A stretch of 64,000 bases of DNA, taken from contig UQLQ01000005.1 of NCBI GenBank assembly GCA_900541905.1, forward strand, positions 62,001 to 126,000, given 5' to 3'. This document shows positions 8,621-16,607 of this stretch, piece after piece. The DNA comes from an uncultured Oscillospiraceae bacterium. Lineage in GTDB: Bacteria; Bacillota; Clostridia; Oscillospirales; Acutalibacteraceae. Position 1 is the first letter of the stretch. Every line of letters begins with the position of its first letter. Below the pieces are notes generated by a model that was given only the letters and a program-made list of their open reading frames with translations, did no database searches and was not told the DNA's origin. The position numbers and the translations under genes are program-made.

Positions 8621-9913
8621 TTATACTTTAGAAGTTAATAATATTTCCAAAGCAGCTAACTTAGCTGCAATACAGAATACATTCATAGCTTCCTGAAGTT
8701 CCTGAACAGATGGGAAAGAAGGAGCAATACGGATATTGCAGTCTTTTGGATCTTTTCCATATGGATAAGTAGCGCCTGCATCTGTCAAAGTGACACCTGC
8801 TTCTTTGCAAAGTGCTACCACACGTTTTGCACAACCTTCCATTACATCTACACTGATAAAGTAACCACCATGAGGATTGGTCCAAGATGCAACACCGACA
8901 GGAGCCAATTGTTTTTCCATGGTTTCCAAAACAATGTTGAATTTAGGCTGTAATAATTCCTTATGTTGATTCATAATAGTCTCAACGCCATTCATGTCTT
9001 TTAAAAAACGTAAGTGACGTAATTGGTTAATCTTATCAGGTCCGATGGTTTGGAAAGAAAGACGTTTGCGAATATTGGCAAGTGTATTTTTGCTTCCTGC
9101 CATAGCTGCAACGCCGGCGCCGGGAAACGTAATTTTGGATGTAGAAGCAAATATAATAGGTAAATCTTCATTTCCTTGTTTTTTGCATTCGTCCATGAGA
9201 TTTAACAATTGGTCAGGAGTATCTGTAATGTTGTGTACGCAATATGCATTGTCCCAAAAAATTTTAAAATCTTTTGCAGCCGGTTTCAGTGCTGCAAAGC
9301 GGCGTACTGTTTCGTCAGAATACGTAATACCTTGAGGATTGGAGTATTTGGGAACGCACCAAATTCCTTTAATGCTGGCATCTGCATGAACCAACTGCTC
9401 TACCATATCCATATCAGGTCCGTGTTCTGTCATTGGTACAATTATCATTTCAATGCCAAAGAATTCCGTAACACCAAAGTGACGGTCATACCCGGGGCAA
9501 GGACAAAGAAATTTTACAGTTCCTTGTTCCGCCCAAGGTTTACAGTTTCCAAATCCACTGTACATGGCCGAGTTAACGGTATCAAACATCATATTTAAAC
9601 TGGAGTTTCCGCCTACAATCACATCATTTGCATCTACACCTAATAAATTGCCAAAAAATTGGCGCATTTCAGGCAATCCGTCTACAACACCGTAATTGCG
9701 GCAGTCATCGCCTGCTTCAGCGTTGTAATCAGATGTGGAATTCAAAATATCCATCATCGGCATGGAAAGATTCAATTGTTCCGGACCGGGTTTGCCTCTG
9801 GACATATTTAAATTTAATCCTTGCGCTTTGTATGCATCATATTTTGCTTGTAAATCGGCTTTTTCTTTTTCAAGCGCTTCTTTAGACATAGAATCATAAT
9901 ATTCAGTGTTCAT
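8621..9913 (-). CDS. Aminotransferase class I/II (MocR-type aspartate/alanine aminotransferase-like)
   Basis: A 430-residue PLP-dependent aminotransferase. N-terminal LNMSRGKPGPEQLNLS and the internal CPGYDRHF, YSNPQG and TSKITFPGAGVAAMAGS segments mark the Aminotran_MocR-like branch; the lysine in TSKITF is the expected PLP Schiff base. The start at 9913 (MNTEYYDSMS) is preceded by AGAGGAGA; an upstream in-frame ATG would lie 5' of that site. The gene is transcribed alone and has its own terminator. Substrate preference is not evident, and aspartate is only a family-based guess. Confidence 0.88.
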   Translation of the reverse strand: MNTEYYDSMSKEALEKEKADLQAKYDAYKAQGLNLNMSRGKPGPEQLNLSMPMMDILNSTSDYNAEAGDDCRNYGVVDGLPEMRQFFGNLLGVDANDVIVGGNSSLNMMFDTVNSAMYSGFGNCKPWAEQGTVKFLCPCPGYDRHFGVTEFFGIEMIIVPMTEHGPDMDMVEQLVHADASIKGIWCVPKYSNPQGITYSDETVRRFAALKPAAKDFKIFWDNAYCVHNITDTPDQLLNLMDECKKQGNEDLPIIFASTSKITFPGAGVAAMAGSKNTLANIRKRLSFQTIGPDKINQLRHLRFLKDMNGVETIMNQHKELLQPKFNIVLETMEKQLAPVGVASWTNPHGGYFISVDVMEGCAKRVVALCKEAGVTLTDAGATYPYGKDPKDCNIRIAPSFPSVQELQEAMNVFCIAAKLAALEILLTSKV

Positions 9914-9999
9914 TTGCGTATCTCCTCTAACCAAAATTGCATAAATGTCTTAAAACCTTACTTATTCTACACTCATTTTATAAAAAATGCAAGTTAATT

Positions 10000-11238
10000 T
10001 TAATAATCTTGCATTTTGCTCAAATCATGAATCTTTGTGTAAACTTTTCTGTAGGTTTCTTCCAGAGGTTCTCCTAATATGCGTGCAGCTTTGGCTGCGC
10101 TCTCATATTCTACATAATATTTCTTAATATGATGATAGGTGCATATTTTACAATCAATGGTTTGAGAACCAATTTGTATCGGCTTTACTTCTCGTGCCAT
10201 AATATTACGTTTTGCAAAAGTTTTACGCAATCCAATGGCTGTTGTTTCTTGAAAAATGGTTTCTGTTATGATTTGTTCCAATTCTGGTTGGCATAATACG
10301 GTTAACTCATAAGCAGGACGATTTTTTTTCATATAAATCGGGGTAAAATATACATCGGCAGCGCCAAGTTCCAATAGACGTGTGTGGCAGTAAGCCAGTT
10401 GTTCCGGAGTGCTGTCATCAATAGCGCTTTTTAACATGCAAATTTCATCTTCATGTGTGTCTGTAATTTCAGAAATCAGCATAGCACGTACTACATTTGG
10501 ATGGGCAAATGCTTTTTTACCTGCGCCAACGCCTACTTTATCAATGGTGAATTTTTGGGGAAGTGTAAATGTATTTGCCAATGCTGCGATGATGGCCGCA
10601 CCGGTTGGAGTAATCATTTCACCTTTATTTTCTGTGATTCTCATTGGTATGGAAGCCGACTGTACCAAACGCAGTGTACATGGGGTAGGTACCGCTGTCA
10701 GCCCATGATGACATTTTGTAAATCCACTGCCTTCATATAAAGGGGAGCAGATGATATGGTCAATATGTAAAAAATCAAGACATACGGCGACAGTGACTAC
10801 ATCCAGAATAGAATCATCGCTTCCTACTTCTTGAAAATGAACTTGATTTGCAGGCATCCCGTGAACAAAACCTTCTGCCTGTGCCAGTATATGAAATATT
10901 TTTTTCGCTGTTTCTTTGGCTTTGTCTGAAATTTTAGATGCGTCAATGATATGTTCAATGTCAGCAAGACAACGACCTGAATGGTCATGATGAGAATGAG
11001 TATGTGCATGTTTGTGTTCATGAGAATGCTCACAGGTGGAATGATTGGTGTGAATATCAAACGCGACTGCAGAGATTCCTTGTTTGTCTGTTTTGCTGAT
11101 GTCAATTTCAAACTGCTCCAACGGTACGGTGTGAAGCTGATTGAGCAAAAATTCTCGGTCAACGCCCAAGTCTATCAAAGCCCCGGCTGCCATGTCGCCG
11201 CTGATACCGGAATAACATTCGAAATATAATGTATTCAT
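10000..11238 (-). CDS. larC: Nickel insertion protein LarC (pyridinium bisthiocarboxylate mononucleotide nickel chelatase)
   Basis: A 412-residue LarC, which inserts nickel into the pyridinium bisthiocarboxylate mononucleotide to finish the nickel-pincer cofactor of lactate racemase and relatives. The family start LYFECYSGISGDMAAGALIDLG is clear, and a histidine-rich loop at 63-87 is a probable nickel store. In Lactiplantibacillus plantarum larC needs a programmed frameshift; here it is one continuous frame. It follows larB by 89 bp, but a terminator-like hairpin lies between them, so it may depend on read-through or an unseen promoter. An AAGAAAGGAAG ribosome site precedes the ATG. Confidence 0.94.
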   Translation of the reverse strand: MNTLYFECYSGISGDMAAGALIDLGVDREFLLNQLHTVPLEQFEIDISKTDKQGISAVAFDIHTNHSTCEHSHEHKHAHTHSHHDHSGRCLADIEHIIDASKISDKAKETAKKIFHILAQAEGFVHGMPANQVHFQEVGSDDSILDVVTVAVCLDFLHIDHIICSPLYEGSGFTKCHHGLTAVPTPCTLRLVQSASIPMRITENKGEMITPTGAAIIAALANTFTLPQKFTIDKVGVGAGKKAFAHPNVVRAMLISEITDTHEDEICMLKSAIDDSTPEQLAYCHTRLLELGAADVYFTPIYMKKNRPAYELTVLCQPELEQIITETIFQETTAIGLRKTFAKRNIMAREVKPIQIGSQTIDCKICTYHHIKKYYVEYESAAKAARILGEPLEETYRKVYTKIHDLSKMQDY

Positions 11239-11274
11239 GGAAACTTCCTTTCTTTTTTATGAATATATTTGATA

Positions 11275-11315
11275 AAAAGGATGCTTTCTCAAACCGTGGT
11301 CAAAGCATCCTTTTG
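11275..11315 (-). terminator. Terminator-like hairpin between larB and larC
   Basis: AAAAGGATGCTTT pairs with AAAGCATCCTTTT around a 14-base loop, followed on the minus strand by a T-rich tract. It would end larB transcripts or set the larC level by partial read-through. Confidence 0.8.
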
Positions 11316-11327
11316 TATGTCATTTTG

Positions 11328-12089
11328 TTATATTTGATTCTGAGCCGCATTTACAATTAAACGATTGATTTGTGCAGCCATATAACCACCGCCAAACCCA
11401 TTGTCTATGTTGACGGTTGCCATACCTGTGGCACAAGAATTAATCATGGTCAGCAAAGCGGAAATTCCTTGCAGATTTGCACCGTAACCGATGCTGGTAG
11501 GTACGGCAATGACAGGTTTGTCTATTTGTCCTGCCAATACAGATGCCAATGCGCCTTCCATACCGGCTACCGCAACAACTGCATTGGATTTGCGAATATC
11601 AGGCAAAGCGTCAATCAAACGGTGGATGCCGGAAACGCCGATATCATAAATACGATTTACCTGCGCCCCACATAATTCGGCAGTGACAGCAGCTTCTTCT
11701 GCTACGGGGATATCCGATGTTCCTCCCGTACAAATCGTTACCAAGCCATGTTGTTCTGGTTTGTCTTTATATGCGTATAATATGCGGGCTGTATCGTGAT
11801 ACTGTGCGTGGGGAATCACAGGAAGAACCGCATCGGCTTGTTCTTTTGCTACTCGCGTTGCCAAAGCAATTTGGTTGCGTTCATATAATGTTTTAAAAAT
11901 ATCATGGAATTGTGCAACCGTTTTTCCTTGTGCAAAAATAACTTCCGGAAATCCTGTTCTTAATTGTCTGTGATAATCCAGTTTGGCATATTCCATATTA
12001 TGATAAGGCAAATCCTTTAACTGTTCCATAGCTTGTTCCACAGAAAGTTCATGATTTTGGACTGCCTGTAATAATTCTTTCGTTAACAT
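11328..12089 (-). CDS. larB: LarB (pyridinium-3,5-biscarboxylic acid mononucleotide synthase)
   Basis: A 253-residue LarB, which carboxylates and hydrolyses nicotinate adenine dinucleotide to start nickel-pincer cofactor synthesis. The N-terminal YAKLDYHRQLRTGFPEVIFAQGK segment and the PurE-like C-terminal half, with TGGTSDIPVAEEA, VAVAGMEGALASVLAG and VPTSIGYGA, are typical of the family. Its first codons overlap the larE stop by seven bases, so translation is probably coupled. It is part of the asnS-larE-larB run on the minus strand. Confidence 0.94.
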   Translation of the reverse strand: MLTKELLQAVQNHELSVEQAMEQLKDLPYHNMEYAKLDYHRQLRTGFPEVIFAQGKTVAQFHDIFKTLYERNQIALATRVAKEQADAVLPVIPHAQYHDTARILYAYKDKPEQHGLVTICTGGTSDIPVAEEAAVTAELCGAQVNRIYDIGVSGIHRLIDALPDIRKSNAVVAVAGMEGALASVLAGQIDKPVIAVPTSIGYGANLQGISALLTMINSCATGMATVNIDNGFGGGYMAAQINRLIVNAAQNQI

Positions 12090-12904
12090 TGGTTACCTCT
12101 TTGTTTTTGATAAGGTTCATCCATACTACCTGAACGGAATCCTTCCATATCTAACGTGATATAATCAAAGCCGATTTGTTTCAGGCGAAAAATCAAATCT
12201 GGCTGCTGATAAAATGTGAAAAATTGTTCTGTGGGAATCTCAATACGTGCAATGGTATCATGCATACGGACACGATTCACAGGAAATCCATTCTCATATA
12301 GCAGTTGTTCCGCTTTCTCAATTTTTTTCAGTTTTTCTTTGGTAATAAGGGTATGATAAGGAAGCCGTGTAGCCAGGCAAGGGGAAGAGGGAGTGTCTGA
12401 TGAAGAAAGCCCAAAATCAGCTGCCATTTTTCGTATTTCCTGTTTTGTAATATGACAGTCGGCCAAAGGACTGATAATATCTAACTCCCGTAAAGCGCGG
12501 ATACCGGGACGATGCTGGTGTAAATCATCCAGATTGGTTCCATCCATGCAGGTGGAGTAACCATGCTGAACTGCCCAATCCTTTAAAATGGAAAAGAGCA
12601 TGTGTTTACATTGATAACAGCGGTCCAATGGATTTTTCATTATATTGGGATTGGTAAATTCATCAAGCTCAATAACATAAAAAGGAACGCCGATTTCCTG
12701 CGCTATTTTTTCTGCTGCATTTTGATTCCCTACAGGGTGCAATGTGGTTTGAAAATAAACAGCAGCTACCTTTGGTACTGTCTGTGCAGCAATCTTTAGC
12801 ACAAGACTGCTGTCCACTCCTCCGGAAAAAGCGATGCAAATACCATTTTGGGCGTAGTGGGACAAATACGTTTGCAATTGTTCTAGTTTTGTTTTTGTTT
12901 GCAT
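12083..12904 (-). CDS. larE: ATP-dependent sacrificial sulfur transferase LarE
   Basis: A 273-residue PP-loop enzyme, with SGGVDSS at 27-33, that adds sulfur to the LarB product. With the start at 12904 the cysteine in SSPCLATR falls at residue 176, the position of the sacrificial cysteine described for L. plantarum LarE. A CYQC pair at 96 and 99 adds two more cysteines, which may indicate the iron-sulfur type that regenerates its sulfur donor. A longer frame reaches into asnS, but AAGAGAGAA precedes 12904 and homology begins there. It sits 31 bp downstream of asnS. Confidence 0.93.
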   Translation of the reverse strand: MQTKTKLEQLQTYLSHYAQNGICIAFSGGVDSSLVLKIAAQTVPKVAAVYFQTTLHPVGNQNAAEKIAQEIGVPFYVIELDEFTNPNIMKNPLDRCYQCKHMLFSILKDWAVQHGYSTCMDGTNLDDLHQHRPGIRALRELDIISPLADCHITKQEIRKMAADFGLSSSDTPSSPCLATRLPYHTLITKEKLKKIEKAEQLLYENGFPVNRVRMHDTIARIEIPTEQFFTFYQQPDLIFRLKQIGFDYITLDMEGFRSGSMDEPYQKQRGNQC

Positions 12905-12935
12905 AAAATTCTCTCTTATTTCTATTTTGTATGGA

Positions 12936-14330
12936 TTAAAATTCTGCATTTCCTGTTGTTCTTGGAAAGGGCAAGACATCACGAATATTAGAAATACCGG
13001 TTAAATACATTACCATACGTTCAAAACCCAGTCCGAATCCGGCATGTTTTGTTCCGCCAAAGCGGCGTAAGTCCAAATACCACCAGTAGTCTTCTTCCTT
13101 TAGACCTGCTTCCTGCATACGTGTCTGTAATAATTCTAGACGCTCTTCACGTTGACTGCCTCCAATAATTTCTCCAATTCCGGGCACCAATAAATCCATG
13201 GCGGCAACTGTTTTGCCGTCGTCATTTAAACGCATATAAAATGCTTTGATTTCTTTTGGATAGTCTGTTACAAATACAGGTTTTTTAAAAATTTGTTCTG
13301 TTAAGTACCGTTCATGTTCTGTTTGCAAATCAATGCCCCAAGCAACGGGATACTCAAATTCAACTCCACAATTTTGAAGCTGTTCAATGGCGTTGGTATA
13401 TGAAATACAAGCAAAGTCTGACGTTACAATATGGTTTAAACGTTCCAATAGTCCTTTATCTACAAATTGATTGAAAAATGCAAGGTCATCTGGACAGGTT
13501 TCCATGACATAAGATATAATAAATTTGATTAAGTCTTCTGCAATCTGCATGACATCCTGCAAATCTGCAAAGGCAATTTCAGGTTCAATCATCCAAAATT
13601 CTGCGGCATGACGCTGTGTATTGGAATGCTCGGCACGGAAAGTAGGACCAAATGTATAAATATTGCCAAATGCCATTGCCATACACTCGCCTTCCAACTG
13701 ACCTGATACCGTCAATGATGTTGGTTTTTGGAAAAAGTCTTGGGTATAATCGATGGCTCCTTGTTCGGTTTTGGGAGGCTGTTCCAATGCTAATGTTGTA
13801 ACACGGAACATTTCGCCTGCTCCCTCACAATCGCTTCCCGTAATAATGGGGGTATGCGCGTATAGAAATCCTCGTGTTTGAAAAAATTGATGAATTGCAA
13901 AGGAGGCAGCAGAACGAACGCGGAACGCAGCGCTATAGGTATTGGTACGCGGACGCAAATGTGCAATGGTACGCAAATATTCTAAAGAATGACGCTTTTT
14001 TTGAAGCGGATATTCCGGTGAAGAAGCACCTTCCACATGAATCTGTTTTGCGTGCAGCTCAAACGGTTGTTTTGCATCGGGAGTTAAAATAAATGTGCCT
14101 GTTACGCAAAGCGCGGTACCAACGTTTTGTTTGGCAATTTCTTTATAGTTGGAAAGAGTTGTTTCTTCAAATACAATTTGAACGCCTTTAAAACAACTGC
14201 CATCATTTAAATCAATGAATCCCAGTGATTTGGAATCTCTCAAACTGCGTACCCAACCGCATACGGTTATATCAATATCCTTATAATTGTTCGGTGTTTG
14301 ATAGAGTTGTGCAATGGTTGTTCGTTTCAA
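12936..14330 (-). CDS. asnS: Asparaginyl-tRNA synthetase
   Basis: A 464-residue class IIb aminoacyl-tRNA synthetase that charges tRNA-Asn. The N-terminal OB-fold anticodon domain contains CGWVRSLRDSKSLGFIDLNDGS. Class II motif 2 is seen as FRAEHSNTQRHAAEFWMIEPE, and motif 3 near the C-terminus as GFGLGFERMVMYLTG. Length is normal. It heads the asnS-larE-larB run and is preceded by one of the promoter-bearing repeats described in this window, with its -10 about 50 bp before the start codon. Confidence 0.97.
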   Translation of the reverse strand: MKRTTIAQLYQTPNNYKDIDITVCGWVRSLRDSKSLGFIDLNDGSCFKGVQIVFEETTLSNYKEIAKQNVGTALCVTGTFILTPDAKQPFELHAKQIHVEGASSPEYPLQKKRHSLEYLRTIAHLRPRTNTYSAAFRVRSAASFAIHQFFQTRGFLYAHTPIITGSDCEGAGEMFRVTTLALEQPPKTEQGAIDYTQDFFQKPTSLTVSGQLEGECMAMAFGNIYTFGPTFRAEHSNTQRHAAEFWMIEPEIAFADLQDVMQIAEDLIKFIISYVMETCPDDLAFFNQFVDKGLLERLNHIVTSDFACISYTNAIEQLQNCGVEFEYPVAWGIDLQTEHERYLTEQIFKKPVFVTDYPKEIKAFYMRLNDDGKTVAAMDLLVPGIGEIIGGSQREERLELLQTRMQEAGLKEEDYWWYLDLRRFGGTKHAGFGLGFERMVMYLTGISNIRDVLPFPRTTGNAEF

Positions 14331-14378
14331 ACAAAAGTCCTCCTTTTTCCGTTTACCAAGTATAATTTTATGGATGAT

Positions 14379-14407
14379 ATTATAACATAAAAGAAATTGT
14401 ACAGCAA
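14379..14407 (-). promoter_or_regulatory. asnS promoter inside dispersed repeat family 1
   Basis: On the minus strand TTGCTG, a 17-base spacer and TATAAT are visible, with TG three bases before the -10 (an extended -10). The -35 lies in an inverted repeat formed by AGAAATTG and CAATTTCT. The same arrangement occurs upstream of xth, thyX and udg. Confidence 0.75.
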
Positions 14408-14425
14408 TTTCTAACTTATTAATAT
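14379..14425 (-). repeat. Partial unit of dispersed repeat family 1
   Basis: Only the core of the repeat is preserved: GTTAGAAATTG, a short loop, then ACAATTTCTTTTATGTTATAATA. The longer unit seen at 22606-22919 is not recognisable further upstream. Confidence 0.65.
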
Positions 14426-14514
14426 AAGTTTTGTTGTTTGTTGTCAGATTGTTATGGATATGAGACAGATAGATATAAATATTTTATTATTCTCAAAAAA
14501 TTTAAAAATAAACC

Positions 14515-14543
14515 TTGCTTTTTTATCAAACATAGTGTATACT
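14515..14543 (+). promoter_or_regulatory. Promoter of tRNA-Ser
   Basis: TTGCTT, a 17-base spacer and TATACT lie 40 bases before the tRNA. There is no inverted repeat around this promoter. Confidence 0.65.
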
Positions 14544-14582
14544 ATCAAAGGTGTTCAGCTGAGAGCACTTACAACTGCATAT

Positions 14583-14668
14583 GGAGAGGTATTCTAATGG
14601 TAAGGAGCCACATTGGAAATGTGGTGTGCCGCAAGGCATTGTGCGTTCGAGTCGCATCCTCTCCGCCA
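14583..14668 (+). tRNA. tRNA-Ser(GGA)
   Basis: The acceptor stem GGAGAGG pairs with CCTCTCC, followed by discriminator G and an encoded CCA. The anticodon arm is CCACA, loop TTGGAAA, TGTGG, which puts GGA at the anticodon. A long variable arm built on TGCC...GGCA and the T-arm with GTTCGAGTC confirm a class II serine tRNA. Confidence 0.96.
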
Positions 14669-14672
14669 GAGC

Positions 14673-14706
14673 GAGTCTGAATACAATTTGTATTCGGACT
14701 CTTTGT
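14673..14706 (+). terminator. Terminator of tRNA-Ser
   Basis: GAGTCTGAATACAA and TTGTATTCGGACTC form a strong stem four bases after the tRNA CCA, followed by TTTG. Confidence 0.85.
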
Positions 14707-14962
14707 ATTTAATCTGATAATTATGCTGAAATGAGAAATGCTCATATAATATAGCAATGAGAACAAGTTACACTTGTTTTTTATTTTATGGCAATCAGAG
14801 AGTAACTTTACGATGTCTTATATTTTATTCATGGCTATGTCAAAAGTATTTGCTTGTAATACTTTTAGGTTGACTGACAATGATTTCTGATTTTTTGAGA
14901 GAAGAAATTTTTATGAAAAACGTTGTATCATTTTTCATATTTCTTTGAAATATTCCTTATTC

Positions 14963-14991
14963 TTGTTTCATTTCACATTTTATGGTATACT
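14963..14991 (+). promoter_or_regulatory. Probable promoter of the PHP gene
   Basis: TTGTTT, a 17-base spacer and TATACT lie about 50 bases before the start codon of the PHP-domain gene. The remaining sequence between 14707 and 15038 shows no gene. Confidence 0.55.
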
Positions 14992-15038
14992 TAACTCAAT
15001 AATAGAAAAAGAAATGGGACAGAATAGGAAGTGATTGT

Positions 15039-15878
15039 GTGTCTGCGGATTTGCATTGTCACACAAAAATGTCAGATGGTTCCGTTACGATAGAAGAGCT
15101 GGTGATTCTCGCAAAAAATAAGGGAATCACCACAATTTCTGTAACGGACCATGATACGTTTGCGGGCTCGACACGAGCAAAAGTATTTGCGAAAAGACAC
15201 GGTGTAACGGTGATTCCGGGAATAGAAATTTCTGCATTTGATTATGACCGTAATCAAAAAGTACATATCTTATGCTATCATTGCAGTTATCCCGATCGTT
15301 TGGAAGGTCTTTGCAAAAAAATTAGTGACAGCCGAAAGAAGGCTGCTAGCATTATGGTGCAGAAAGTAATGCATTTGTATCCTGTAGGAGCAGAGATTTT
15401 ATTGCGTCATTCCCATGGAAGCACTAATATTTTTAAACAGCATATTATGCATGGATTAATGGATGCAGGTTATACCAACGAACTATATGGTGCGGTTTAT
15501 CAGAAATTGTTTACGCCGCGAATTGGTTTGGCTTATTCAAAAATAGAATATCCGGATGTGCATCACGTGCTAAACGAAGTAAAACAGGCAGGAGGTATTG
15601 CTGTAATAGCGCATCCCGGTCAATTAAAAGATATTTCTCTGTTGGAACAGTTAGCGGACAGAAAAGAAATAGACGGTATAGAAGTATGGCACCCAAGTAA
15701 TGAGGAATCTTTGATAGCACAATTCATGATATTAGCCGAAACACACCACTTGCTTATGACAGGCGGTACAGATTTTCATGGAATGTATTCGAAAGTACCC
15801 AGAACAATTGGAACTTACATAACACCTCAGGAGCAGGTACGCGCATTGGAAAAATGGAAGCAAAAACATAAGAATTAG
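15039..15878 (+). CDS. PHP-domain phosphoesterase
   Basis: A 279-residue member of the PHP superfamily of metal-dependent phosphoesterases. The metal ligands are seen in ADLHCHTKMSDG at the start, SVTDHDTFAG near residue 40, IAHPGQ near 195 and GGTDFHG near 245. Related short proteins include nucleoside 3',5'-bisphosphate phosphatases such as RNase AM/YciV, which is a plausible but unproven role. The start is GTG after AGGAAG. The TSCPD gene follows 17 bp later and is probably cotranscribed. Confidence 0.88.
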   Translation: MSADLHCHTKMSDGSVTIEELVILAKNKGITTISVTDHDTFAGSTRAKVFAKRHGVTVIPGIEISAFDYDRNQKVHILCYHCSYPDRLEGLCKKISDSRKKAASIMVQKVMHLYPVGAEILLRHSHGSTNIFKQHIMHGLMDAGYTNELYGAVYQKLFTPRIGLAYSKIEYPDVHHVLNEVKQAGGIAVIAHPGQLKDISLLEQLADRKEIDGIEVWHPSNEESLIAQFMILAETHHLLMTGGTDFHGMYSKVPRTIGTYITPQEQVRALEKWKQKHKN

Positions 15879-15895
15879 TATTATGGAGAAAATGT

Positions 15896-16159
15896 ATGGA
15901 GTATCGTTATAAAACAAAGGGAGTTTGTTCCTCACAGATTATTTTGGACATAGAAGGAGATACCGTAAAATCTGCTATGTTTATAGGAGGATGCAATGGT
16001 AATTTAAAAGGAATCGGCGCTTTGATTTCAGGTATGAAAATAGATGATATCATTGAAAAATGTCAAGGGATTACTTGCGGCAGCCGTTCCACTTCCTGTC
16101 CGGATCAATTAACAAAAGCACTGATAGCGGTAAAAAAAGAAATTGATGCTAAAGTATAA
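15896..16159 (+). CDS. TSCPD domain small protein
   Basis: An 87-residue protein of the four-cysteine TSCPD family (TIGR03905-like). It has GVCS near residue 10, IGGCNGNLKGI near 30, GITCGSRSTSCPDQL near 60 and a lysine-rich end. The domain resembles the C-terminal metal-binding region of B12-dependent ribonucleotide reductase, but the free-standing protein has no established function. It follows the PHP gene and ends at a bidirectional terminator. Confidence 0.88.
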   Translation: MEYRYKTKGVCSSQIILDIEGDTVKSAMFIGGCNGNLKGIGALISGMKIDDIIEKCQGITCGSRSTSCPDQLTKALIAVKKEIDAKV

Positions 16160-16192
16160 AAAGGTCATTGTCTGAAAAGACAATGACCTTTT
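16157..16192. terminator. Bidirectional terminator
   Basis: AAAAGGTCATTGTCT and AGACAATGACCTTTT form a perfect stem with a four-base loop between convergent genes. Confidence 0.9.
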
Positions 16193-16193
16193 C

Positions 16194-16607
16194 TTATTCC
16201 ATTGCATTTAAAATGGTTTCATAAAGTTCGGGATAACGCTTCTTCATATTGAAAGGCTTTAACTCTTTATCTGTCCATCCGTGAAGGGTAGAGCCTGTAT
16301 TTACAGGCTTTTCCACTCCCTTTTTGTATACGGTATATCCAAATTGTATGCGTGAAGGTGTTAACGCTAAAATACGTGTTTCTATTGTAATTTCGTCCTC
16401 ATATAAAGTGGCTTGGTGATATTTGCAAGTAAGCTCGGACAGAGGCAGTAAAATTCCCATTTCTTCCATCTTGCTGTATGAAATTCCTACTTTTTTGATG
16501 AAATCTGTACGTGCCAGTTCGTACCAAACTGCATATACAGAATGGTGAATTACTCCCATTTGGTCTGTTTCCGCGTATCGTGCGGTGACAAAAGATTTTG
16601 TAATCAT
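16194..16607 (-). CDS. Acyl-CoA thioesterase, YbgC/FcbC-type hotdog fold
   Basis: A 137-residue single hotdog-fold protein. The N-terminal segment RYAETDQMGVIHHSVYAVWYELAR contains the catalytic aspartate (YAETD) and the histidine pair used by the 4-hydroxybenzoyl-CoA thioesterase branch. The substrate is probably an acyl-CoA but cannot be chosen from sequence. Its ATG overlaps the stop of the ABC exporter by four bases, so translation is likely coupled. Confidence 0.9.
   Translation of the reverse strand: MITKSFVTARYAETDQMGVIHHSVYAVWYELARTDFIKKVGISYSKMEEMGILLPLSELTCKYHQATLYEDEITIETRILALTPSRIQFGYTVYKKGVEKPVNTGSTLHGWTDKELKPFNMKKRYPELYETILNAME

Noticed and set aside
14569..14766. A 65-residue open frame opposite tRNA-Ser.
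   Set aside because: It overlaps the tRNA and its terminator on the other strand and shows no protein signature.
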